A stretch of DNA of 64,000 nt from Bacteroidales bacterium M8. GTDB lineage: Bacteria; Bacteroidota; Bacteroidia; Bacteroidales; Muribaculaceae. Numbering within the stretch: position 1 is the stretch's first letter; the number at the start of each line of letters is the position of its first letter. The DNA lies in the NCBI GenBank assembly GCA_001689495.1, contig LUJS01000015.1, forward strand, positions 1-64,000, written 5' to 3'. The notes under the pieces were generated by a model. The model worked only from the letters and a program-made list of their open reading frames with translations, searched no databases and had not been told where the DNA came from. Shown one piece after another: positions 15,119-22,662 of this stretch. Both the position numbers and the translations under genes were made by a program.

Positions 15119-17659
15119 TTATTTCATCTGCTCCATCTCGAGGGAGGCGAGGATGAAGGGGCCTACGCCCTTGGCGTCGTTGTCGCGCTTGGGTTCTGAA
15201 ATATAGTATTCGAACGAGCCGTTGCGGCGCTGCGACGAGCCGCCGCCAAGACCGGCCACGGCGCAGCACTCGGTGAGCGATACCGTGCCGTCTTCGGCCG
15301 TTACGATGAATTTGTCGAGTATGCCGTTGTATGCCTTGATGCCGGCCTCGCGATAGCTGTCGGGGAGCAGGCCGAGGCGAACGGCGCGCAGCAGGTTATA
15401 GCAGTACATGGCCGATGCTGTCGACTCGAGGTAGTTGCCCTCGCGGCCGCTCTCGTCAACCACCTGATACCATACGCCTGTCTCGGCGTCCTGATGCTTG
15501 ACGATGCCGTCGGCTATCGAGCCGAGCAGCTTGACGAGCTCGGGGCGTTTGGGGTGATTGGCGGGGAACTGCTCGAGCACGTCGGTCAGCGCCCAGAAGA
15601 ACCATCCCTGCGCGCGGCCCCAGCAGTGTGCCGACTGGCCCGACTTGCCGTCGGCCCAGAACTGTGCCTTCTTCTCGTCCCATGCGTGACGGTAGAGGCC
15701 GGTGGCGGGGTCGTAGGTGTGCTTGGCCACGGTGAGGAACTGGCGTGCCACGTCGTCGTATGCCTTTTTCTGAGCCTTGCCGGTGAGGTGGCTGTTGGCA
15801 TAGCGGGTCAGGAAGGGCGACGACATGTAGAGGCCGTCGAGCCACATCTGGTGGGGATAGATGCGCTTGTGCCAGTATCCGCCCTCCTTGGTCTTGGGCT
15901 GTGTGGTGAGCTGGTCATAGAGCGTGCCGGCTGCGGTGAGCAGTCGGGGGTCGGAGGTGACGGCGTGGGCATCGAGCAGCAGGATGCCGTTCTTGACGTC
16001 GTCGAGCTTGTAGTCTTCTTTCTTGTAGGTGAGTATCTCGCCTGCCGAGGTGACCAGAGTGTCGACATAAGACATCACGTAGTCCTGCATGGGCTTGTGG
16101 CCGTTCTTGTTGGCCACGGCCATGAGCGCGTCCATCTCGACGCCAACCGAGTAGCTCCATTTGGGGCGACGGCTGTGGTCTACCTGCCAGCTCTCGGGCC
16201 AGCGCTTGAGCTCGGAGAGGCTCATGCGCATCGACATGGGCTCGGTCTCGATGGCGGGCTTGCCGTTGATGCTGAGGTTTTCGAAGCGTATGTCGCGGGT
16301 CTTACCCTTGATCGAGTTGCTGCCGGTGGCCACGCCTGTCCAGTCGCAGTTCTTGACCTCGACGTTATATATGTTGCAGAGGTCCTCGAAGCCTTCGATC
16401 TTGACACCGTATTTAGACTCCTTGCAGGTCACGTTCTCAAGGAATACGTTGCGCACCGTGGGGGGGAAGTCGCGCTGGCAGATCTCTTTCTGCTCGTAGA
16501 CCAGATTAATCTTGAGCACGGCCTCGTTGCACTGACCCACCTCGACGTTGCGGACGAAGATGTCCTCGATGACGCCGCCGCGGCACGAGTTGGTCTTGAT
16601 GCGGATGACGCGGTCAAGGTCTGGCGAGTCCATGACACAGTTCTCGACAAAGAGATTCTTGAATCCGCCCGAGATCTCTGAGCCCACGACGACACCGCCG
16701 TGGCCGTTCTTCATGCGGCAGTTGCGCACGATCACGTTCTCGGTGGCTATGCCGGCGTTGCGTCCGTCGCGGTTGCGTCCGCTCTTGATGGCGATGCAGT
16801 CGTCGCCGGTGTCGAAATAGCAGTTCTCTATCAGCACGTTCTTGCACGACTCGGGGTCGCAGCCGTCGCCGTTGGGGCCGTCGTTCTCGATGTGCACGCC
16901 GCGCACGGTCAGGTTCTCGCAGAACAGGGGATGTATCACCCAGAACGGCGAGCGCAGCAGGGTCACGTCCTCGATGAGCACGTTCTTGCACTTGACGGGG
17001 TTGAGCAGCTGGACGCGCATGCCGTATCCGTCGCCCATCTTGCGCTGCTCCACGGGCACTCCCTTCTCGTTCCACTCCATCAGGATGGGGCGGCCTATGC
17101 GCTGCGAGATGATGCCCTTATCAAACTCATAGCCATACTTGACGGCGCCGCACATGCGCCACCAGTTGGCGTTCTCGCCACCGCCGTCGACGGTGCCCTT
17201 GCCGGTAACGGCTATGTTCTCCTGCTCGTAGGCATAGATCATGGGCTGATAGTTGTAGCAGTCCATGCCCTCCCAGCGGGTGTAGACGAGGGGATATTCA
17301 CTGAGGTCTGAGGTGAAGAGCAGCGTGGCGCCCTCCTCGAGGTGCAGGTTGACGTTGCTCTTGAGGGTGATGGGGCCGGTGAGCCATGTTCCGGCCGGGA
17401 TGATGACGCGGCCGCCGCCCTCGCTCGAGCAGAGGTCGATGACTTTGTTGAACAGCTCGGTGTAGAGGTAGCCCTCGGTCTTCGACTGCTTGCCATAGTC
17501 GAACACGCGATAGTCCTTGTCGCGGAACTGGGGTGCCTTGATTTGCTTCTCGACGGCAGGATAGATTGTCTTCCATGCTTCGGCGGCAGTCGGGGCTTCG
17601 GCGGCAGTGGCCACAAGACCCAATAGCCACGCTACGAGAATGATGGCTGATTTTCTCAT
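15119..17659 (-). CDS. GH28 polygalacturonase fused to GH105 unsaturated (rhamno)galacturonyl hydrolase
   Basis: This secreted 846-residue protein has a signal peptide (about 1-20), then a GH28 beta-helix to about residue 480 and a GH105 alpha/alpha barrel to the end. GH28 motifs are complete: NGDG (263-266), GDDCIAIKSG (285-294), NGHGG (318-322) and RIK (353-355), so the acids and the GHG histidine are present. GH105 shows PHQMWLDGLYM, CWGRAQGWFFWAL and HQDAETGVWYQV. The pair would cut galacturonan or rhamnogalacturonan and remove the unsaturated galacturonic end groups left by lyases. It is divergent from a PL10 lyase that would produce such ends. Confidence 0.92.
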   Translation of the reverse strand: MRKSAIILVAWLLGLVATAAEAPTAAEAWKTIYPAVEKQIKAPQFRDKDYRVFDYGKQSKTEGYLYTELFNKVIDLCSSEGGGRVIIPAGTWLTGPITLKSNVNLHLEEGATLLFTSDLSEYPLVYTRWEGMDCYNYQPMIYAYEQENIAVTGKGTVDGGGENANWWRMCGAVKYGYEFDKGIISQRIGRPILMEWNEKGVPVEQRKMGDGYGMRVQLLNPVKCKNVLIEDVTLLRSPFWVIHPLFCENLTVRGVHIENDGPNGDGCDPESCKNVLIENCYFDTGDDCIAIKSGRNRDGRNAGIATENVIVRNCRMKNGHGGVVVGSEISGGFKNLFVENCVMDSPDLDRVIRIKTNSCRGGVIEDIFVRNVEVGQCNEAVLKINLVYEQKEICQRDFPPTVRNVFLENVTCKESKYGVKIEGFEDLCNIYNVEVKNCDWTGVATGSNSIKGKTRDIRFENLSINGKPAIETEPMSMRMSLSELKRWPESWQVDHSRRPKWSYSVGVEMDALMAVANKNGHKPMQDYVMSYVDTLVTSAGEILTYKKEDYKLDDVKNGILLLDAHAVTSDPRLLTAAGTLYDQLTTQPKTKEGGYWHKRIYPHQMWLDGLYMSSPFLTRYANSHLTGKAQKKAYDDVARQFLTVAKHTYDPATGLYRHAWDEKKAQFWADGKSGQSAHCWGRAQGWFFWALTDVLEQFPANHPKRPELVKLLGSIADGIVKHQDAETGVWYQVVDESGREGNYLESTASAMYCYNLLRAVRLGLLPDSYREAGIKAYNGILDKFIVTAEDGTVSLTECCAVAGLGGGSSQRRNGSFEYYISEPKRDNDAKGVGPFILASLEMEQMK

Positions 17660-17670
17660 GGTTGGTTAGA

Positions 17671-17740
17671 AGATTGGTTGGTTATATGAGTGCAAAGTTA
17701 CGAAAAAAATTGCTAACTTTGCGTACAACCAAACCAATCT
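17671..17740. promoter_or_regulatory. symmetrical divergent promoter of GH28-GH105 and PL10 genes
   Basis: Two identical -7 boxes face away from each other: TAACTTTG on the minus strand (17700-17693) and TAACTTTG on the plus strand (17714-17721). Outside them AGATTGGTTGGTT (17671-17683) is mirrored by AACCAAACCAATCT (17727-17740) with one inserted base. Neither side has a well-spaced TTTG -33 box. The two mRNAs would start with nearly the same leader. Joint control by one regulator is likely. Confidence 0.6.
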
Positions 17741-17745
17741 TGTCC

Positions 17746-18828
17746 ATGAGATACATTGTTTTTTTAGCCTCAGCACTACTCTGTGCCTCGTCGTATGGCG
17801 CCTCGCGAGTGCCCGATCTGCTCAAGCATGCACCCGAAGGTTTCTTCAAGACCGAGGAAGCCGTGAGGGTGGGGCATCAGGTGGTGGCATTCCAGCGTGT
17901 CACCGGCGGATGGCCCAAGAACATCAATATGTCGGCGCCGATGACTCAGGCGCAGCTCGACAGCGTCAGGGCCCAAAAATGCCGTCGCGATGACTCGACC
18001 ACCGACAATGGCGCCACAAACCGCCAGCTCAACTATCTGGCCCGTCTATATCAGGCCACCGGCGACACCGTGTGGCTCGAGCCGTTCAGGCGCGGTGTCG
18101 GTTATCTGCTGTCAGGCCAGTATGCCAACGGCGGATGGCCGCAGTTCTGGCCCGAAAACCACGGCTATCAGATACACATCACGTACAACGACCATGCGAT
18201 GGTCAACACCATGAATCTGTTGCGCGACATATCGGCATCGGTGGCTCCGTTCACCGACATGATTGACAAGGAGACCGCCCTGCGCATAGATTCGGCCTTC
18301 GCCAAGGGGGTGGAGTGCATTCTGGCCACGCAGATCAGGGACAAGGAGGGGCGTCTGACCGTGTGGTGTCAGCAGCACGACCGCGAGAGCTTCCTGCCTG
18401 CACCGGCAAGGTCATACGAGCTTCCGTCATACTGCTCGTCAGAGTCGGCCGGGATCGTCGCCCTGCTCATGTCGCTGCCTGCCCCCGACGAGCGCGTGCG
18501 GCGTGCCGTGCATGGTGCCATGCGCTGGTTCGACGAGCACAAGCTGACCGGTGTGCGCATCGAGCGTTTCGAGGATGACGGCATCATGGATACCCGTCTG
18601 GTCGAGGATGCATCGGAGACGCAGCCCCTGTGGGCGAGATTCTACGACCTCGAGAACACCGAACCCTATGTGTGCGACCGCGACGGCAAGCCCAAGAGGT
18701 CGCTCGCCGAGATTGGCTATGAGCGCCGCAACGGATATGGATGGTATAACCGCGCTCCGCTCGATCTCTATCCCGTATATCTGAAGTGGTGTGCCGAGAA
18801 CGACCCCGACCACAAGCCGTTCGAGTGA
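17746..18828 (+). CDS. pectate lyase, PL10 (PelA) family
   Basis: This secreted 360-residue protein starts MRYIVFLASALLCASSYGAS, a signal peptide. The PL10 pattern is clear: FQRVTGGWPKNINM, DDSTTDNGATNRQLNYLARL, YANGGWPQFWPE, ITYNDHAMVNTM and LPSYCSSESAGIVALLM. The family cleaves polygalacturonate by beta-elimination, giving unsaturated products. ATG 17746 is chosen because the longer frame from 17662 runs through the promoter. Downstream is a terminator; it is a single-gene unit sharing its control region with the GH28-GH105 gene. Confidence 0.92.
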   Translation: MRYIVFLASALLCASSYGASRVPDLLKHAPEGFFKTEEAVRVGHQVVAFQRVTGGWPKNINMSAPMTQAQLDSVRAQKCRRDDSTTDNGATNRQLNYLARLYQATGDTVWLEPFRRGVGYLLSGQYANGGWPQFWPENHGYQIHITYNDHAMVNTMNLLRDISASVAPFTDMIDKETALRIDSAFAKGVECILATQIRDKEGRLTVWCQQHDRESFLPAPARSYELPSYCSSESAGIVALLMSLPAPDERVRRAVHGAMRWFDEHKLTGVRIERFEDDGIMDTRLVEDASETQPLWARFYDLENTEPYVCDRDGKPKRSLAEIGYERRNGYGWYNRAPLDLYPVYLKWCAENDPDHKPFE

Positions 18829-18854
18829 CGCACCCGACACCGACACTAACCAGC

Positions 18855-18883
18855 AGAGCCGCCTTCATCGCGAGGGCGGCTCT
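18855..18883 (+). terminator. terminator after the PL10 gene
   Basis: AGAGCCGCC at 18855-18863 pairs with GGCGGCTCT at 18875-18883, followed by GTTTGAATCT. It begins 27 bases after the stop codon. Confidence 0.7.
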
Positions 18884-19245
18884 GTTTGAATCTAACGAAG
18901 TGAAAACTTTATCAAATCTGTCTATCTAAAACCTGAATTCTTTTTTACCCTAACCTGTACCTTTTTGTTGATTTGATATAATCTCGATTTATTTCTTTAC
19001 TCAATAAACTGCTATATGAATCTTTGTCAGGATGGCCGGCCGATGGTCCGGCATCGTGATGTACTGCAAAATTAGGGCTTGCACAGCCTCTGTGCAAGCC
19101 CTTTGGGAGTATATCTAAACAATCTAAAAGGAGTATAAATATCAACTCGCTGATATTCAATGGTGTCTATATTGCCTATCCAACAGGTTATCTAAACCGA
19201 ATCAAGGCGAAATCGACCTATAATTGTATGATTTACGATATGTTT
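18884..19245. other. 362-base gene-free interval with an orphan promoter-like palindrome
   Basis: No convincing coding frame is present on either strand. The stretch is AT-rich and holds the palindrome and promoter-like sequence at 19066-19101, a GC-rich inverted repeat near 19031-19055 (GATG.CCGG / CCGGCATC), and an AAAGGAG motif at 19128 with no usable start codon behind it. Confidence 0.6.
19066..19101 (-). promoter_or_regulatory. palindromic promoter-like element without a gene
   Basis: GGGCTTGCACAG (19075-19086) and CTGTGCAAGCCC (19090-19101) form a perfect 12-base inverted repeat. On the minus strand TTG (19097-19095) lies 21 bases before TAATTTTG (19073-19066), a good Bacteroidetes promoter whose spacer is the palindrome. 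A transcript would start near 19062 and run toward the PL10 terminator with no open frame longer than 17 codons from its first ATG. The hairpin could also simply be the terminator of an incoming minus-strand mRNA. Confidence 0.4.
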
Positions 19246-20835
19246 TCAGGCCGATTCTACCGACCCGATGCGCCTGATGTCCTCCTCGATGGTGGCGCGG
19301 TTGATGGCGCGTGTGCGCAGCTTGTTGCGATAGGTATAGATGGTATTCGTCGATATGCCGAGGAATCGGGCTATCACCGCCGCGTCCTCGATGCCGAGGC
19401 GGCTCATGGCGGCGACACGCAGCTCGGTGGTCAGCGTGTTGGGGTCGTTGGTCACGATCTTTTTGTTGGGCTGCAGCAGACGGTTCACCTGATCAATGAA
19501 GTCTGGGAACAGGTGGAACAGCGCCTCGTCAAACACGTCATAGAATTTCTTGCGGGCCTGCTCGAGCACCTTGCCCGATTTGATATAGGCCATGAGGTCT
19601 TCGGTCTGTCCGGCGGTGAGCTTGCGGCGGCACATCTTGTTATACTCCTCGAGGCTCTCGATATAGCTCGAGCTGAGGTTCATGAACTCCGAGATGTATG
19701 TCTCCTTGGCCAGATTGGCGCGCGCCAACTGTCTTTCGGTGCGCTTTAGGTTCTTGACCTGCTTGCGCTTTTCCTGCATGATGCGATAGACTATGATGAA
19801 GGCCACGATGAGCAGTGCCAAGAAGCCGGCAAGCACGTATATCCACTGATATTTCTTGCTGTCGACAATCTTGCTGACCTCCATGTATGCGTCGTTGATG
19901 CGCATGAGGTTGAATTTCTCGTTGGCCTGAATGGCCTTTTCGAGCGAGATTGCCAGATATGTGTGCGAGCGGATGGCGTCGCCCATCGAGTAGAGCAGCT
20001 CGCCCAGACGCAACAGGGCCACGCCCTCGAGGTTGGCGTTGTATATGTACGAGCATGCCGACTGGGCATAGTTGTAGACGGCCTCGTCGAGATTGCCGCT
20101 GTTCCAGTAATATTCGCCCAGTATTATGAGCGCCCTGCCGTATTCGAAATCGGTGAATTTCGCTGCCTCCACGCAGTCGTGCAGCGTGGCCGCCATGAGC
20201 TGGCTCTTCCCCTCGCCGAGATAGACCAGCGCCTTGGCATAGAGATGCTCTGACGTGCCCGGCTCGGTTAGCTTCTGCCACTCGCGCGAGTGCTCGAGGC
20301 CGAGGCGGGTGTGGTGGTTGTCTACGTCGTCATAGTCATAGAACGCCCCCAGCATAAGGTAGTTCAGCGAGCCTACGCGATGATAGATGTATTCGTTTTC
20401 GGGGTATATGCCTTTCGAGGCCTCGCGTTCATAGTCCTCGAGTCCCTCGTGCATCATGCCCGAGTTTATGTAGGGCGTGACACGTCTCAGCACGAAATTC
20501 TGCACCATCACCGAGTCGCCGAGCATCTTGCCGGTGGCGATGCCGCGGTCGTAGGCCGCAATGGTCGAATCGGTAGACAGTTCGGACTCAACATCGCCCA
20601 GTTCGACATAGCGGGCGGCGAGTGCTCGGGGATCTGTCTCGCGGCGCAGGAGGTGGCGTATCGAGTCGGCCTTGGCGCGACGGCGGGCAAAGTGGGTATG
20701 TCTTTGTTCAATCATGCGGTCGAGCAGCTCGAGCATTCCGTCCTTGGTCTTGGGCAGGGACGGGGGCTCGGGCCCGGCATGCAGGCCTATGGCGAACAGA
20801 TGTGCAAGCACAAACAGCATTATGATTTTTTTCAT
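19246..20835 (-). CDS. TPR-containing membrane regulator, DUF6377-like
   Basis: This 529-residue protein has a signal peptide (1-20), a helical TPR-like periplasmic region (about 70-310), one membrane helix (331-352, WIYVLAGFLALLIVAFIIVY), a basic coiled coil (QEKRKQVKNLKRTERQLARA), and a cytoplasmic C-terminal domain. That domain ends in a helix-turn-helix-like segment, RLGIEDAAVIARFLGISTNT followed by IYTYRNKLRTRA. This layout matches Bacteroides DUF6377 proteins. The predicted role is a one-component membrane sensor binding DNA or RNA polymerase through its C-terminus. Its ligand and targets are unknown; carbohydrate genes lie on both sides. Confidence 0.8.
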   Translation of the reverse strand: MKKIIMLFVLAHLFAIGLHAGPEPPSLPKTKDGMLELLDRMIEQRHTHFARRRAKADSIRHLLRRETDPRALAARYVELGDVESELSTDSTIAAYDRGIATGKMLGDSVMVQNFVLRRVTPYINSGMMHEGLEDYEREASKGIYPENEYIYHRVGSLNYLMLGAFYDYDDVDNHHTRLGLEHSREWQKLTEPGTSEHLYAKALVYLGEGKSQLMAATLHDCVEAAKFTDFEYGRALIILGEYYWNSGNLDEAVYNYAQSACSYIYNANLEGVALLRLGELLYSMGDAIRSHTYLAISLEKAIQANEKFNLMRINDAYMEVSKIVDSKKYQWIYVLAGFLALLIVAFIIVYRIMQEKRKQVKNLKRTERQLARANLAKETYISEFMNLSSSYIESLEEYNKMCRRKLTAGQTEDLMAYIKSGKVLEQARKKFYDVFDEALFHLFPDFIDQVNRLLQPNKKIVTNDPNTLTTELRVAAMSRLGIEDAAVIARFLGISTNTIYTYRNKLRTRAINRATIEEDIRRIGSVESA

Positions 20836-21037
20836 TCGGCTGTGTAGGGAATAGTTTGTTGATGTTAAGACTTAGTGTACAGTTTGGTTAGACGATGTGG
20901 AAGAGGGTGAGGGGAGCGGTCGAAGAGAGTAGAGTCCTGTGAGACTATAGGTAGAGAGCCGGACTGAGTCCGATCTGGCATAGAGCGTGAACAACCCCCT
21001 GATAGTTTAATGTTGTCCGGTATGTATTGCAAAAGTA
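20836..21037 (-). promoter_or_regulatory. promoter and long leader of the DUF6377 regulator gene
   Basis: TACTTTTG on the minus strand (21037-21030) matches TAnnTTTG; no TTG is found at the usual distance. The predicted start near 21025 leaves about 190 bases of untranslated leader before the ATG at 20835, unusually long for this window. I see several short self-complementary parts but no riboswitch class I can name. Confidence 0.4.
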
Positions 21038-21100
21038 CGCAAAAAAAATTACTTTCGATTACATATCCGAATCATATTGTGTTAAAAAGTTGTAAAAGAA

Positions 21101-21124
21101 CGGGAGGCCGCCACCGGCCTCCCG
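21101..21124 (-). terminator. terminator after the GH140 gene
   Basis: CGGGAGGCCG (21101-21110) pairs with CGGCCTCCCG (21115-21124) over a four-base loop. On the minus strand it is followed by TTCTTTTACAACTTTTT. It begins eight bases after the stop codon. Confidence 0.8.
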
Positions 21125-21131
21125 TCTGTCC

Positions 21132-22577
21132 CTATTCGGTCAACAATGAGGTGTCTATCGGCTTTGGTGCGGGCTCGAGCGTGGTCTGCCCGGGTTTCAG
21201 GTAGTCGCGGCGGTCGTCAATGGCTATCAGAACGCCGTCCCTGCCGTCTGAGGGTGTGTGGCTGTAGCTGTTGCCGGCCTTGCCCAGATAGCTCAGGGTG
21301 CCTGTGGCGGCGTCCATCCACCAGATGTTTTTATTCTTGCCCGAGATGCTAGAGAGGTCTATGTCCATCGGGCGGGCCGTGTGGTTGTAGACCAGCGCAT
21401 AGTCCTTGCCGCGCGTGCCTATCAGGCGGTCATATCTGGTGCCGTTGTCGCGTATCAGGCTCTGGTCTGCCACGCGGTCCAGATAGGGCAGCGAGAGCAT
21501 GAGGCGCTTGAGGTGTTTCATCTGGTTGAATCCCGGCGCGTCGAGCGCGACATACCACGGTGTCTTCTGTCCGTCGGCGAAATATGCCCCCGTGACTCCC
21601 GGACGGGCAAACTGCATGATCGAGTTGTGGCCGTAAGTGTGTCCGCACGATCCGCCGAATACCGACCAGTAGGCATAGCGCCTGACGTCGCGGTCGTTCC
21701 ACCTCGGCTCGGCGTCCGAGTGCAGGCCCTGAGGTATGTCCTCGTAGCTCGGCTCGCCGTCGAGCACCGGCTTGAGCGGCTTGTATACACGGGCCGAGTC
21801 CACATACATCCACGAGTCCTCCTCGGTTCCGTCGGGTATGGGATACTCCTTGTTGCCCATGCGCTGGTCATAGCGACGGTGACCGCTCTGGAACATATTG
21901 AAATCCAGCCAGTCGCGGTCGGCAAACCATTTGGCCGAGGTCGTGCGGCCACGGGGATGGAACGTCATGAGATGGCCGGGGTCGACCTCGCGGATGCTCT
22001 CGGCCAGAGCCTCCCAGACATCGGTCTTGATGTTGCCCTGAATGTCGCCACCTATTATCCACACTATGTTGGGACGGTCTTTGTATCTCTCGGCCAGAAA
22101 ATTGCCGTAAGCGCGGGCCTGATCGGCGTCCATGAGTCCGGCCTTGACCAGTCCGCCCCAGATGCAGACCATGCCTATGTAGATGCCGTTGCGCTCGGCG
22201 GTGGATATGATGTGGTCCATGTGGTCCCAGTATCCGTATTCGCCCGGACGGTCGATGTGCGAGAAATCCCAGCCGTCGGGGTGCGATAGCTTGCCGTAGA
22301 AGTTCATTGTCGGGACTCCGTTTACGGTCTGAACCTGCACGACGTTATATCCGGCATCGGCGGCGCGCCTGAGATAGTATGCGGCCTCGTCGCGGTCGAG
22401 GCGTTCGGGCAGCAGCCAGCCCGTGTCGCCGAGCCAGAAGAACGGGGTGCCGTCCTTGTGTTGCAGGTACATGTGGTTGTCGCTGACGCGCAGCGGGCCG
22501 TGGCTCCAAGGCTTCTCGGCGGCCATCGAGCAGAGTGCGACAAGCAGGGAGAGCGCGGCGGTGTAGATTTTTTTCAT
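21132..22577 (-). CDS. GH140 apiosidase-like glycoside hydrolase (DUF4038 type)
   Basis: This secreted 481-residue protein has a signal peptide (MKKIYTAALSLLVALCSMAA), then the apiosidase-like barrel: GPLRVSDNHMYLQHKDGTPF, FWLGDTGWLL, IVWIIGGDIQGN, MTFHPRGRTTSAKWF, and LDGEPSYEDIP with a candidate catalytic glutamate. The C-terminal beta domain (ALVYNHTARPMDIDL, IWWMDAATG) matches the Collagen_bind_2 partner domain. Known GH140 enzymes release apiose-linked side chains of rhamnogalacturonan II. The neighbouring GH95 gene fits the same substrate. The exact linkage is inferred. Confidence 0.85.
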   Translation of the reverse strand: MKKIYTAALSLLVALCSMAAEKPWSHGPLRVSDNHMYLQHKDGTPFFWLGDTGWLLPERLDRDEAAYYLRRAADAGYNVVQVQTVNGVPTMNFYGKLSHPDGWDFSHIDRPGEYGYWDHMDHIISTAERNGIYIGMVCIWGGLVKAGLMDADQARAYGNFLAERYKDRPNIVWIIGGDIQGNIKTDVWEALAESIREVDPGHLMTFHPRGRTTSAKWFADRDWLDFNMFQSGHRRYDQRMGNKEYPIPDGTEEDSWMYVDSARVYKPLKPVLDGEPSYEDIPQGLHSDAEPRWNDRDVRRYAYWSVFGGSCGHTYGHNSIMQFARPGVTGAYFADGQKTPWYVALDAPGFNQMKHLKRLMLSLPYLDRVADQSLIRDNGTRYDRLIGTRGKDYALVYNHTARPMDIDLSSISGKNKNIWWMDAATGTLSYLGKAGNSYSHTPSDGRDGVLIAIDDRRDYLKPGQTTLEPAPKPIDTSLLTE

Positions 22578-22612
22578 GGATTACGTTTGATAGGTATTGT
22601 CTTAATGAAAGA

Positions 22613-22641
22613 AATGAGGGTGTCTGCGAGGCACCCTCATT
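22613..22641 (-). terminator. terminator after the PpiC-type isomerase gene
   Basis: AATGAGGGTG (22613-22622) pairs with CACCCTCATT (22632-22641). On the minus strand it follows the isomerase stop by about 20 bases and is followed by TCTTTCATTAAG. Confidence 0.7.
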
Positions 22642-22662
22642 CCGGTGGAGTTTTTCTTGGCT

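Noticed and set aside
19228..19749. Plus-strand 173-codon frame after an AAAGGAG motif
   Set aside because: Most of it is the shadow of the DUF6377 gene end, and no start codon lies at a proper distance from the AAAGGAG.
20836..21025. Possible riboswitch in the long leader of the DUF6377 gene
   Set aside because: I could not recognise any known riboswitch core; kept only as a long leader.
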